Positions 24,129-32,181 of a stretch of DNA of 64,000 nucleotides are shown here, piece by piece. The notes below the pieces were generated by a model. That model searched no databases. It was not told the origin of the DNA and saw only the letters and a program-made list of their open reading frames with translations. The stretch is from NCBI RefSeq assembly GCF_035994945.1, contig NZ_CP108677.1, positions 1,302,001-1,366,000 of the forward strand, read 5' to 3'. Position 1 is the first letter of the stretch. Every line of letters starts with the position of its first letter. The position numbers and the translations under genes are program-made. This DNA is from Streptomyces sp. NBC_01216 (GTDB lineage: Bacteria > Actinomycetota > Actinomycetes > Streptomycetales > Streptomycetaceae).

Positions 24129-24242
24129 GAACCTGTCGGGTGGCCTCCGGCCGGGCGGTCACGCCTTCCGGTCGAAGGCCACCCGACGGCGTCCGAGAGG
24201 CTCTCAGGTCCTGTCGGGTGACCTCGACCGACAGGTTCTCAG
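24126..24242. repeat. Dispersed inverted-repeat element, copy 1 (bidirectional terminator)
   Basis: CTGAGAACCTGTCGG at 24125-24139 is perfectly complementary to 24228-24242. An inner arm GTCGGGTGGCC (24135-24145) pairs with GGCCACCCGAC (24177-24187), and CTGTCGG/CCGACAG forms another stem in the right half. Its first 40 bases (24126-24165) match 61301-61340 at 36 of 40 positions, and AAGGCCACCCGAC also recurs at 61446-61458. The TGA at its left end is the stop of the DUF2637 gene and the TGA at its right end (minus strand) is the stop of the convergent gene. It looks like a mobile-type miniature repeat domesticated as a terminator. Confidence 0.75.
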
Positions 24243-24658
24243 GCAGCCGCCCCGTTCAGTTCGAACCACACGATCTTGCCGGCGCCGGTCCCCTGGTCCT
24301 CGACGCCCCAGGAGTCGGCCAGCGCCTCGACGAGGAACAGCCCTCTTCCGTGGGTGCCGTCCTCGGCGGCCGGCGCGGGTGGCCCGGCGAGTCCGGCCAG
24401 CCCGGAGACGAAGTCCCGGACCTCGACCCTGAGGCTGTCGGGGACGACGGTCGCGGTGACCACCGCGCCGTGCTCCGTATGAATGATCGCGTTGGTCACC
24501 AGCTCGCTGGTCAGCAACTCGGCCACATCGGAAGCCCCTGGCCCACCCCAGGTGCCCAGCATCGCGCGCAGGGCGTGCCGGACCTCCGGCACCGCGGTGA
24601 GTTCCGTGCCACCGACCTTCCTCAGCAGTTGAGTCGGCTCCGTCGCCTCCCCGGCCAT
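24239..24658 (-). CDS. RsbW-like ATP-binding protein (HATPase_c)
   Basis: 139 aa if started at ATG 24658 (GGTGGGGGAT upstream); ATG 24673 or GTG 24715 in the same frame are alternatives. The GHKL ATPase fold is evident: N-box ELLTSELVTNAIIHT, a G1-like DSLRVEVRDFV and G2 GTHGRGLFLVEALADSWG. The end KIVWFELNGAAA is the last strand. Streptomyces carries many such stand-alone kinases that bind anti-anti-sigma factors or sigma factors, often near PP2C phosphatases; a PP2C-like protein lies 350 bases upstream on the same strand. Its stop is contributed by the repeat element. Confidence 0.85.
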   Translation of the reverse strand: MAGEATEPTQLLRKVGGTELTAVPEVRHALRAMLGTWGGPGASDVAELLTSELVTNAIIHTEHGAVVTATVVPDSLRVEVRDFVSGLAGLAGPPAPAAEDGTHGRGLFLVEALADSWGVEDQGTGAGKIVWFELNGAAA

Positions 24659-24759
24659 ATCCCCCACCCACATGTCGTCACGACTCCACGGTCTTCCCGC
24701 CTCGAACAGGCTCACGGGGATGCATGCCCCGCCGGCCGGCCCGCATGCCTACCGGATCG

Positions 24760-24981
24760 TCACCACACGCGCTCGTGGGCGTACGCCCGGTCCGCGCGCG
24801 GGGCGGGAGAGGCGCGACGCGCCGGATCACGGACGGTGCGCCGGGCCCGGTACGGGTACCCCGGCGGCGTCCGCCCCCGGTGGCCGCGGACGGGGTCGCC
24901 GAGCCTGCACCCGTACAGGCGCTGGACGCCCGCCCGGACGAGGATGCCGACGAACTGCTCAGCGACACTCTGTTTGGCCAT
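24760..24981 (-). pseudogene. 5' relic of a pyruvate oxidase/dehydrogenase (poxB-type) gene
   Basis: An ATG at 24981 with GAGGGA 6 bases upstream begins MAKQSVAEQFVGILVRAGVQ and RLYG, which is the start of TPP-dependent pyruvate oxidases (normally continuing RLYGVVGDSLNP in a protein of about 570 aa). After codon 24 the frame shifts (CRLGDPVRGHRG) and the rest is arginine-rich non-homologous sequence to a stop at 24760. No downstream part of the enzyme is present before the PP2C gene. I read it as a truncated, decaying gene; only its translation start and first helix survive. Confidence 0.6.
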
Positions 24982-25008
24982 GCGTCCCTCAACCCACGGG
25001 CCGTGGGG

Positions 25009-26472
25009 TTACGCCTCCCAGACGGCGACCCCCGTACGGTCGTCGGCGTACCCCTTCACCCGGACCTGGGTGTCGGCGAGGAAGGCGGCGAGTCCGGGAG
25101 CGACGGGGCCCGCCCAGCGTTCCGCGAGTTCCGCCGCGAGCGCGGGTTCGCCGCGCATCGGCTCGGCGAGGCCGTTCGACGCGAGCAGCAGGACGTCACG
25201 GGGCCGGGCGACGGAGGCACGGAACCGGAACGGCTCCGCGGGCGGCGGCAGCGGAACGTCGGCGACGGGGCCCGGTGGAGTCGTGACACCGAGGTCCATG
25301 GTGAGCCGGTCGCCGTCCGCCGCCTGTTCCGGGGGTTCCTGGGGCGGCGAGCCGAAACCGACCACGGGCGCGCCGGCCCGCGCGGCGGCTTCGGGGACGC
25401 GGGGCTCGATGTCCTGCCAGGCGCCGTCCCGGAGACGGAAGAGTCCGCCGCGGCCGATGCCGAAGAAGACGCGGGTACGACAGTCGGGGTCGGCCGAGAG
25501 CAGCAGACAGCGCAGGCTCGCGGTGTACTCCTCCGGTGCCACGTCCCGCTCGGCGGCACGGGCCCTGAGCCGGCCGTAGGTACGGTCGGTGAGCCGGTGG
25601 AGTCCGGACTTGAGGTCACCGCGGCGCCCGGCTCTGATGTCCTCGGCGAGCCGTGCGTGGCTGCGGCCGACGGCCTCGCCGATCCAGCGGCAGGCGTCGG
25701 CCGCCGCCAGGTGGGCTCCCTCCGCCGCGCGGGCGCCGCCGGCCACGGCGACGAGGACGAGCGCGGCCTCGTCGCGGCCGAAGCGGGCGGTGAGCAGGGC
25801 GTCGCGGCGCGGTTCGCCGCGAAAGCGGGCGGAGTCACCGCGGACGGAGGCGGCGCGCAGGGTGCAGAGACCGTAGTGGGCGCCGTCCAGGACGGTGTCC
25901 GGGACCAGCCCGGCCAGCTCTCCTGGATGAGCGGCGGGCAGCGCGGTGGGTTCCGGGTCGTACGTGGGCGGGCGGCTGCCGATGTGACCGGCCCGGGGCC
26001 CGGGGACGGGGACCTCCACGGTCGGCGGCGGCACCGGCGCCGCCGTCGGCGGTACGGGCGCGGGCCGTTCCGGGGCCGGTGGGGCGGGAGGCGGCGGGGC
26101 GGGGGGCTCGGGCGTGGGAGGCGGCGGTGCGGGCGGTAAGGGCGCGGCGCGTTCCGGAGCCGGTCGCGCCGGTGCGGGCCGGACGGGGGCGGGTGGCTCG
26201 GGGGCCGGTGGTTCGTAGGGCGGCACCTCGTAGGGTGGCACCTCGTAGGCCGGTACTTCGGAGACCGACCGCTCGGACGGGGGTGCCCCGGGCATCGGGC
26301 CCCGGACCGGGGGCGGCCCGGACGGCGGACGCGGTGGCGCTTCCCGGGGTGCGGCGGCCCGTGCGGCCGAGTCGAAACGGTCGTCCAGCGTGTCACCCGT
26401 GGCGGTCGGTGAGGTCTCCGGCATCGACGCGTCGTAGAGCTTGTCCCACCAGTCGTCCCCCTGCTGAGTCAT
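25009..26472 (-). CDS. PP2C-like protein with proline-rich N-terminal region
   Basis: 487 aa from ATG at 26472. Residues about 30-185 are low-complexity Pro/Ala-rich sequence with repeated VPPYEVPPYEPPAPEPP-like units, probably disordered. The C-terminal 280 residues fit PP2C: ASVRGDSARFRGEPRRDALL, AALVLVAVAGGARAAEGAHLA, RDVLLLASNGLAEPM, and DDRTGVAVWEA at the end. PP2C enzymes need several metal-binding aspartates. The usual VADG motif reads VAGG here, and ASDG reads ASNG, so two of these are lost and catalysis is doubtful. It could bind the neighbouring RsbW-like protein or its partners as a pseudophosphatase. Confidence 0.75.
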   Translation of the reverse strand: MTQQGDDWWDKLYDASMPETSPTATGDTLDDRFDSAARAAAPREAPPRPPSGPPPVRGPMPGAPPSERSVSEVPAYEVPPYEVPPYEPPAPEPPAPVRPAPARPAPERAAPLPPAPPPPTPEPPAPPPPAPPAPERPAPVPPTAAPVPPPTVEVPVPGPRAGHIGSRPPTYDPEPTALPAAHPGELAGLVPDTVLDGAHYGLCTLRAASVRGDSARFRGEPRRDALLTARFGRDEAALVLVAVAGGARAAEGAHLAAADACRWIGEAVGRSHARLAEDIRAGRRGDLKSGLHRLTDRTYGRLRARAAERDVAPEEYTASLRCLLLSADPDCRTRVFFGIGRGGLFRLRDGAWQDIEPRVPEAAARAGAPVVGFGSPPQEPPEQAADGDRLTMDLGVTTPPGPVADVPLPPPAEPFRFRASVARPRDVLLLASNGLAEPMRGEPALAAELAERWAGPVAPGLAAFLADTQVRVKGYADDRTGVAVWEA

Positions 26473-26548
26473 GGCCCCTATTGTCCACCGCACAGGCCGC
26501 CCGAAAACAGGACATCGGGAAATGCGCGGCGAGGGACGCGAAAAAGGA

Positions 26549-26594
26549 GTCCGCCGGGCGACCCCACCCCCCACGGGAAGGACGCCCGGCGGAC
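26549..26594 (-). terminator. Terminator of the small minus-strand gene
   Basis: A perfect 12-bp stem, GTCCGCCGGGCG (26549-26560) with CGCCCGGCGGAC (26583-26594). Read on the minus strand it is followed within three bases by TTTTT (complement of 26541-26545). It lies 22 bases past the stop of the gene at 26616-27029. Confidence 0.8.
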
Positions 26595-26615
26595 CGGCGT
26601 GATCAGCGCACGTCG

Positions 26616-27029
26616 TCAGCGCGGATCACGGTCTGGGGGACGGGGCCGCCCCGTGGCGTCCGTCCGTGCGGTCGCCGGGACGCCCCCGGAAGTCGCGGCG
26701 GCCGGTGTCCGGGTGACCGGTGTACGGGGTGACCGGTCACCCCGTCGCTCCTCCTCCGCTACTCCTCCGCCGGGCCGGTCTTCGGCCGGTCGCGGCGGGG
26801 GCGTGCGTCCGCCCTCCGGAAGGTCGTACCACGGGTGGAGCACCGGGATGTCCTGAGAGTAGACCGTCTCGTCGGCCACGGTGGCGGAATTCCGCGCCTC
26901 GGTGACGGCCCCGGGCCGGGTCGTGCCGGTGTGGGCCGTGCCGGTGTGGCCGCGGACGGGACCTTCGCCCGCGCCTCCGGCCGGGGCGGCGAGGGCCGAC
27001 CCCAGGACCGTTCGCGGCGTCGGCGACAT
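26616..27029 (-). CDS. Small hypothetical protein divergent from a LuxR-type regulator
   Basis: 137 aa from ATG at 27029, with GAGGAG four bases upstream. The protein is low in hydrophobics and rich in Pro, Gly, Thr and Arg except for a distinctive centre, ADETVYSQDIPVLHPWYDLP, near residues 51-70. A textbook intrinsic terminator follows the stop on this strand, which supports that the frame is transcribed. It is divergent from the regulator at 27265, so the two may be a regulator-target pair. No family is recognised. Other frames across the region are arginine-rich and look spurious. The C-terminal half may be disordered. Confidence 0.5.
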   Translation of the reverse strand: MSPTPRTVLGSALAAPAGGAGEGPVRGHTGTAHTGTTRPGAVTEARNSATVADETVYSQDIPVLHPWYDLPEGGRTPPPRPAEDRPGGGVAEEERRGDRSPRTPVTRTPAAATSGGVPATARTDATGRPRPPDRDPR

Positions 27030-27264
27030 CGTTCTCCTCGTCCCCATCCGGCACGAGGCGGGTGAAAGAGGGCTCGTGCGCGGCAACCGGTGGTGCTGCC
27101 GTGACGCCACATTGGCAGAGGTGAGGCCGTTACAGGGATGATGTGCGGGGCGGGAATGCGCCGTGGCCGATTCCCGCCAGGCACCAACGGAACGAACACG
27201 TCCGCTGGGCGTCCCCGGAGTGTCCCGAGGCGTCCCGGACGTCCGGCGAGGGGTGGGGACAGCG

Positions 27265-28248
27265 ATGCTGGGAGCAATAGGCCTCGACGAACGGCAGGAG
27301 TCGGCGTACCGCGCGCTGGTCGCGCTGGGCGCTGCCGAGGTCACGGATCTGGCGCACCGTCTCGCGCTGCCGGAGTCCGACACCGAGCGGACGCTGCGGC
27401 GGCTGGAGTCCCAGGGCCTCGCCGCGCAGTCCTCGTCGGGCACCGGCCGCTGGGTGGCGGCGCCCCCCGGAGTGGCGCTGGGCGCGCTGCTGACCCAGCA
27501 GCGGCACGAACTCGAGCAGGCCGAGCTGGCGGCGGCGCTGCTCGCCCAGGAGTACCGGGCGGAGGCGGCGCAGCCGGCCGTGCACGACCTGGTGGAGGTG
27601 GTGACCGGGGCGAGCGCGGTCACCCACCGCTTCCTCCAGCTCCAGTTGGGCGCGACCGAGGAGGTGTGCGCGCTGGTGACCGGGAAGCCGATCGCGGTGA
27701 GCGGCGTCGACAACGATGCCGAGGAGCTCGCGGCGAAGCGGGGCGTGGCCTACCGCGTGGTCGTCGAGCGCGAGGTGCTGACCCTGCCGTCGGGCGTCAT
27801 CGAGCTGGCGGCTGCCCTCGGCCGCGAGGAGCTGATCCGGGTGGCGGACCGGGTCCCCACCAAACTGGTGGTGGCCGACCGAGCCCTGGCCATGGTCCCG
27901 CTGACCGGCCGCGGCGCCGAACCGGCGGCGCTGGTGGTCCACCCGAGCGGGCTCCTGGAGTCGCTGATGGGCCTCTTCGAGTCGGTCTGGCGCGAGGCTC
28001 TCCCACTGCGGCTGGGCGCGGGCGCCCAGGTGGCGGAGACGGAGTTCCCCGGACCGGACGCGACCGATCTGGAGGTGCTGTCCCTGCTGCTCGCGGGCAT
28101 GACGGACGCGAGCGTCGCCAAGCAGCTGGACCTGGGCCTGCGCACGGTCCAGCGGCGGGTGAAGGGCCTGATGGAGCTGACGGGCGTGACGACGCGCCTC
28201 CAGCTCGGCTGGCACGCGTACGAGAAGGGCTGGGTGACCCGGAGCTGA
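27265..28248 (+). CDS. LuxR-type transcriptional regulator with TrmB-like N-terminal HTH
   Basis: 327 aa from ATG at 27265 (a GTG at 27163 is open but the N-terminal extension looks random). The N terminus MLGAIGLDERQESAYRALVA with VTDLAHRLALPESDTERTLR is a TrmB/MarR-like winged helix. A middle regulatory region follows. The C terminus is a LuxR-type HTH: LLAGMTDASVAKQLDLGLRT, VQRRVKGLMELTGVTTRLQL. Streptomyces has many such dual-HTH regulators with unknown ligands. The divergent small gene at 26616-27029 is the nearest candidate target. Confidence 0.85.
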   Translation: MLGAIGLDERQESAYRALVALGAAEVTDLAHRLALPESDTERTLRRLESQGLAAQSSSGTGRWVAAPPGVALGALLTQQRHELEQAELAAALLAQEYRAEAAQPAVHDLVEVVTGASAVTHRFLQLQLGATEEVCALVTGKPIAVSGVDNDAEELAAKRGVAYRVVVEREVLTLPSGVIELAAALGREELIRVADRVPTKLVVADRALAMVPLTGRGAEPAALVVHPSGLLESLMGLFESVWREALPLRLGAGAQVAETEFPGPDATDLEVLSLLLAGMTDASVAKQLDLGLRTVQRRVKGLMELTGVTTRLQLGWHAYEKGWVTRS

Positions 28249-28348
28249 CGGCGCGGGCCGGCACCCGGCGCCCCGGACCGGTCCGGGCGGGTCCCCCCAC
28301 CGATGCCCGCGACCTGCGGGGACGTCGCCCGTCCTGCACGCTGGGCAG

Positions 28349-28831
28349 ATGGGTGTGTGGCAGCTGTTGCTGGTCGCGATGGTCATGCTGCTCGGCCTGT
28401 TCGGGGTGCTCGCTCCCGGCGTGCCGGGGCCGTGGCTGGTGTGGGCCGCGATGCTCTGGTGGTCGCTGCACGTGCAGACCCGGCTCGCTTGGATCCTGCT
28501 GGTCTCCTCGACGGCGCTGCTCCTGCTCACCCAGGTGGTCGTATGGCAGCTGCCCCCGCGCCGGATCCGCGGGCTGGGCATCACACGGCGGATGGTGACC
28601 TACGCGGGCGTGGGCGCCCTGCTCGGATTCGTCCTGGTCCCCGTGATCGGCGCGATCCCCGGCTTCGTCGGAGGGATCTACCTCTGCGAACGCCTCCGGC
28701 TCGGCGGCCACGGCCAGGCCAGGGCCTCCACCCGGACGGTGATGCGCGCCGTGGGCACCAGCGTGCTCGTGGAGCTGTTCGCCTGCCTGCTGATCGCCGG
28801 GGCCTGGGCGGGGGCCGTCCTCTGGGGCTGA
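28349..28831 (+). CDS. DUF456 membrane protein
   Basis: 160 aa. About four hydrophobic helices: GVWQLLLVAMVMLLGLFGVL, PWLVWAAMLWWSLHV, LAWILLVSSTALLLLTQVV and TYAGVGALLGFVLVPVIGAI. The GVPGPWLV and GxxPGFVGGIYLCERL motifs are the DUF456 hallmarks. The family has no known function. It has its own short intergenic region and may be transcribed with the PPOX gene 89 bases downstream. Confidence 0.85.
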   Translation: MGVWQLLLVAMVMLLGLFGVLAPGVPGPWLVWAAMLWWSLHVQTRLAWILLVSSTALLLLTQVVVWQLPPRRIRGLGITRRMVTYAGVGALLGFVLVPVIGAIPGFVGGIYLCERLRLGGHGQARASTRTVMRAVGTSVLVELFACLLIAGAWAGAVLWG

Positions 28832-28920
28832 GATCCGATGCGGTATCAGGTCCAGGGTCCCGGACGAGGATCGGTCCGCACGCCGATGCCGGGGCCGGGC
28901 CGGTGCGCGAAGCTGACCCC

Positions 28921-29322
28921 ATGAGGGATTTCGAGGGCTTCACCGAGGCGGAACGCGCCTACCTGGACAGTCAGCGTCTCGGCAGAATGGCCACCGTCGA
29001 CGGCCACGGCCAGCCGCAGGCCAACCCCGTCGGGTTCTTCCCGCGGGAGGACGGCACGGTCCTCGTCGGCGGCATGGCCATGGGCCGGACGAAGAAGTGG
29101 CGGAACCTCCAGGCCCATCCGAAGGTCGCCCTGGTGGTCGACGACCTGGTCAGCACGCACCCCTGGCGGGTACGCGGGGTGGAGATCCGGGGCGAGGCCG
29201 AACTGCTGGAGGGGCCGCACGAGCTCGGCCCGCACTTCAGCGAGGAGGTCATCCGGATTCGTCCGCGCCGGGTCCACAGCTGGGGTCTGACGGCTCCCGG
29301 GGAGAACCGGTCCGCTCCGTGA
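28921..29322 (+). CDS. PPOX-class F420-dependent/FMN-binding protein
   Basis: 133 aa. The split-barrel flavin/deazaflavin-binding fold is recognisable: LDSQRLGRMATVDGHGQPQA, NPVGFFPREDGTVLVGG, TKKWRNLQAHPKVALVVDDL, RGVEIRGEAELLEG, and the end IRIRPRRVHSWGL. Proteins of this group bind F420 or FMN and reduce small molecules; substrate unknown. Its 3' end overlaps the convergent Ada-AlkA gene by 74 bases, so antisense transcription across both ends is unavoidable unless terminators lie inside the genes. Confidence 0.85.
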   Translation: MRDFEGFTEAERAYLDSQRLGRMATVDGHGQPQANPVGFFPREDGTVLVGGMAMGRTKKWRNLQAHPKVALVVDDLVSTHPWRVRGVEIRGEAELLEGPHELGPHFSEEVIRIRPRRVHSWGLTAPGENRSAP

Positions 29323-30673
29323 CGGCTGCCTCGGCGGCCGGCGGTTCCAGATGGCGCAGGGCGTAGGAGCGCCAAGGGCGCCAGTTCTCCGCGTCCGGGC
29401 CGCCCTCGGGGGCCACGTCCGGGTCTCCGAGGCCGCGCATGCGGATGAGGCCCGCGAGGGCGGCCGTGACACCGGGGACCTCGCGCAGTGTCCGTTCCGC
29501 CGCATCACGGTCGGCGCCGGGGTCGAGGCGTACGGTCCCGTCGGTCAGGGCGACCGCCAGCGGCCCGGCGACGGGGTGGCCGGTGAGCGCGGCGGGCTCG
29601 GGGAACACATGGGTGAGGGCGCCGTGGGCCCTGTCCAGCGCGGTGCCGTGGCTCCGGGCCAGCCGCGCGGCCTCCCGCGGGCCGACGACACCGCGCAGCG
29701 CGAACTCCTCGGGGTCGGCCGCGCCCGGCGAACGCAGGCCGGGGCGGGCGGCGACCCGTTCGGCGAGCTCCGGGTCCGCGCCCAGGCGCTCCGCGACGGC
29801 GTACGGGTCGGCGTCCAGGTCGAACAGCCGGCGCAGCCGCTGGACGGCGGTGGTGAGGTCGCGCAGGTCGGTGAGACGGATCCGGGCCTCCAGCCAGGGC
29901 CCGGCGGCGTGTTCGTCCACCGAGACGATGCCGGTGCCGTAGGGAAGGCGCAGCGTCCGGTGGTAGGTGCGGGAGCCGGAGGCGCCGAGGACTTCCTCGA
30001 TGTGCGGCAGGGCCTCTGCGGCGAGGAGGTCGAAGACCTCACGGGCGGCGTACGGGCCCCGGCGCGCGAGCCGCAGCGGCACCCCGGCGGTGAGGGCGGT
30101 GCGCGGGCCGGCGCCGGTACCGGACTCGGCTCGGAGCGCGGTAGGGGTCCTGGCGTAGACGCGGCGGATCGTGTCGTTGAACTGGCGCACGCTGGCGAAG
30201 CCCGAGGCGAAGGCGATCTCGGTGACCGGCAGGCTCGTGGTCTGGAGGAGGAGGCGCGCGGTGTGCGCCCGTTGGGCGCGGGCGAGGGCGACCGGGCCCG
30301 CGCCGACCTCGGCGGTGAGCTGCCGCTGTAGCTGCCGGGCGCTGTAGCCGAGGCGCCCGGCGAGTCCGGGGACGCCTTCGCGGTCGACGACGCCGTCGCC
30401 GATCAGCCGCATGGCGCGTCCGACGACGTCGGCGCGGACGTTCCACTCGGCGGAGCCGGGCACGGCGTCGGGCCGGCACCGACGGCACGCCCGGAAGCCG
30501 TGTCCCTGGGCGGCGGCGGCCGTGGGGAAGAACGTGACGTTCTTGCGCTTCGGCGTGACCGCGGGGCAGCTGGGGCGGCAGTAGATCCCGGTGGTCTCGA
30601 CGGCGAAGAAGAACGCGCCGTCGAACCGCGCGTCCCGGCTGCTGACCGCCTCGTACCTGGTGTCCTCGTCCAT
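29249..30673 (-). CDS. Ada-AlkA fusion: methyl-DNA sensor/activator and 3-methyladenine glycosylase
   Basis: 474 aa from ATG at 30673. Three domains: an Ada zinc-binding domain (residues about 10-75, C32, C36, C63, C66 in YCRPSCP and CRRCRP; C32 is the methyl-phosphotriester acceptor), an AraC HTH domain (about 85-170, GRLGYSARQLQRQLTAEVG, IAFASGFASVRQFND), and an AlkA DNA glycosylase domain (about 190-465) with RTLREVPGVTAALAGLIRMR and RPWRSYALRHL near the end. It senses alkylated phosphate backbone and removes alkylated bases. The last 74 bases overlap the convergent PPOX gene. RsgA lies upstream with a 161-base gap. Confidence 0.92.
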   Translation of the reverse strand: MDEDTRYEAVSSRDARFDGAFFFAVETTGIYCRPSCPAVTPKRKNVTFFPTAAAAQGHGFRACRRCRPDAVPGSAEWNVRADVVGRAMRLIGDGVVDREGVPGLAGRLGYSARQLQRQLTAEVGAGPVALARAQRAHTARLLLQTTSLPVTEIAFASGFASVRQFNDTIRRVYARTPTALRAESGTGAGPRTALTAGVPLRLARRGPYAAREVFDLLAAEALPHIEEVLGASGSRTYHRTLRLPYGTGIVSVDEHAAGPWLEARIRLTDLRDLTTAVQRLRRLFDLDADPYAVAERLGADPELAERVAARPGLRSPGAADPEEFALRGVVGPREAARLARSHGTALDRAHGALTHVFPEPAALTGHPVAGPLAVALTDGTVRLDPGADRDAAERTLREVPGVTAALAGLIRMRGLGDPDVAPEGGPDAENWRPWRSYALRHLEPPAAEAAVTERTGSPREPSDPSCGPGADESG

Positions 30674-30834
30674 CACGGTTCCAGTGTGCGGGAGCCGCGA
30701 GGCCGTGACTGGCGGTATTCGGACATGGCGTCGCAGGGCGTGCCGTCGGGGGGCGTACACGGGCCGGGCCGGTCACGCGCGTACCGGGCGGGGTACGCGC
30801 GCGACCGGCCCGGGACCACCGGCTCCGGCGTCGC

Positions 30835-31941
30835 TCAGCGGACCCGGCCGCGCTTCGCCTCCAGCGCCGCCCGGCCTTCCGCGCCCTTGCGCTTCCAGTC
30901 CTTGAGGATCTCGGCGCGGACGCGGGCATCCGTCTTGGCGACGATGCGCTGGTTCTCCCGCAGGAGTTTGCGGTAGCTCTCCAGGCGGCGGACGGGGAGG
31001 GAGCCGTCCTCGACGGCGGCGGTCACCGCGCAGCCCGGTTCCGTCTCGTGGACGCAGTCGTGGAAGCGGCACTCCTCCGCCAGGCCCTCGATCTCCGAGA
31101 AGACCTGTCCCACTCCGTGGCCGGCGTCCCAGAGGCCGACTCCCCGCAGCCCCGGTGTGTCGATCAGAACACCGCCCCCGGGCAGTACGAGCAGGTTGCG
31201 TGTGGTCGTGGTGTGGCGTCCCTTTCCGTCCACGTCCCGGGCGGCATGGACCGACATGACGTCCTCGCCGAGGAGCGTGTTGGCGAGGGTGGACTTCCCG
31301 GCGCCGGACACGCCGAGCAGCACGCTCGTGCCACCCGACACGACCGCGGCGAGCTCCTCCAGGCCCTCGCCGGTCGTGGAGCTGACCGGCAGCACCTGGA
31401 CTCCCGGCGCCGTCGTCTCGACGTCCTGGACGAGGTAGGAGAGCCCGACGGGGTCGGGCACGAGGTCGGCCTTGCTCAGCACGACCAGCGGCTGCGCGCC
31501 CGACTCCCAGGCCAGGGCGAGGAAGCGTTCGATCCGGCCGAGGTCCAGCTCGACGGCGAGCGAGACCGTGATGATCGCGTGGTCGACGTTGGCGGCGAGG
31601 ATCTGGCCCTCGGACCGCTTGGACGAGGTGGACCGGGCGAAGGCGGTCCGGCGGGGAAGGATCGTCCGCGCGTACCGCGGATCACTGCCCTCGGGGTCGA
31701 CGGCGACCCAGTCACCCGTACAGACCACCCGCAGGGGGTCGTGCGGCGTGACGAAGGTGGTGTCGGCCCGGACGACGCCCTCGGGAGTGACCAGGTCGCA
31801 CTGACCGCGGTCGACCCGGACGACCCGGCCCGGAAGCAGTCCCCGCGCGGCGTGGGGGGCGAACTCGCCCTCCCAGCCGGTGTCCCAGCCGTACGGGGCG
31901 AGGGCGTGCGAGGTGGAGTCCTGCGAAGAGGAGGAAGACAA
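30835..31941 (-). CDS. rsgA: Ribosome small subunit-dependent GTPase RsgA
   Basis: 368 aa. The start is taken as TTG at 31941 because AAGGG lies 6 bases upstream and the next codons (SSSSSQDSTSHALAPYGWD) look like a normal N terminus; no ATG is near. The circularly permuted GTPase order is clear: an OB domain, then SKAD (156-159), GVSGAGKS (210-217), DTPGLR (261-266), and a zinc knuckle C291, C296, H298, C304. RsgA checks maturation of the 30S subunit decoding region. A 23-residue peptide frame precedes it by 62 bases. Start choice is moderately sure; identity is certain. Confidence 0.93.
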   Translation of the reverse strand: MSSSSSQDSTSHALAPYGWDTGWEGEFAPHAARGLLPGRVVRVDRGQCDLVTPEGVVRADTTFVTPHDPLRVVCTGDWVAVDPEGSDPRYARTILPRRTAFARSTSSKRSEGQILAANVDHAIITVSLAVELDLGRIERFLALAWESGAQPLVVLSKADLVPDPVGLSYLVQDVETTAPGVQVLPVSSTTGEGLEELAAVVSGGTSVLLGVSGAGKSTLANTLLGEDVMSVHAARDVDGKGRHTTTTRNLLVLPGGGVLIDTPGLRGVGLWDAGHGVGQVFSEIEGLAEECRFHDCVHETEPGCAVTAAVEDGSLPVRRLESYRKLLRENQRIVAKTDARVRAEILKDWKRKGAEGRAALEAKRGRVR

Positions 31942-32003
31942 GGGGGAACCCTTCGAAGGGCGGCCCCGGCAGCGCGCTTCGCGCGCGGAAGTTCGAGTGG
32001 GTG

Positions 32004-32075
32004 TCAGCCGGAGGCCACGGGGGTGGGAACGATGAACTCCTGAATGCGGGCAGAGCCCGTCACCGTGACAGTCAT
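32004..32075 (-). CDS. Very small peptide gene upstream of rsgA
   Basis: 23 codons from ATG at 32075 (MTVTVTGSARIQEFIVPTP is the first part). A very strong ribosome site, AGGAGGTGAGG, lies 6-11 bases before the ATG, much better than that of rsgA. The peptide is neutral with no membrane helix. It ends 62 bases before the rsgA start on the same strand. It could be a regulatory leader peptide that controls rsgA translation, or a short functional protein. The region further upstream carries 17-bp periodic TCGATCGGA repeats. Confidence 0.5.
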   Translation of the reverse strand: MTVTVTGSARIQEFIVPTPVASG

Positions 32076-32181
32076 CAATGTCCTCACCTCCTGCTTCTTC
32101 TCGACGTGCCGACACCGTCCGCTCGGGAACGGATGAGCAGAACCATAGCCCCGCGCCAGGACACGGCGCCACCGATTAGGC

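Noticed and set aside
24724..26139. Long plus-strand open frame over the PP2C region
   Set aside because: It is the antisense shadow of the GC-rich PP2C gene; composition is Gly/Arg-rich and no domain is visible.
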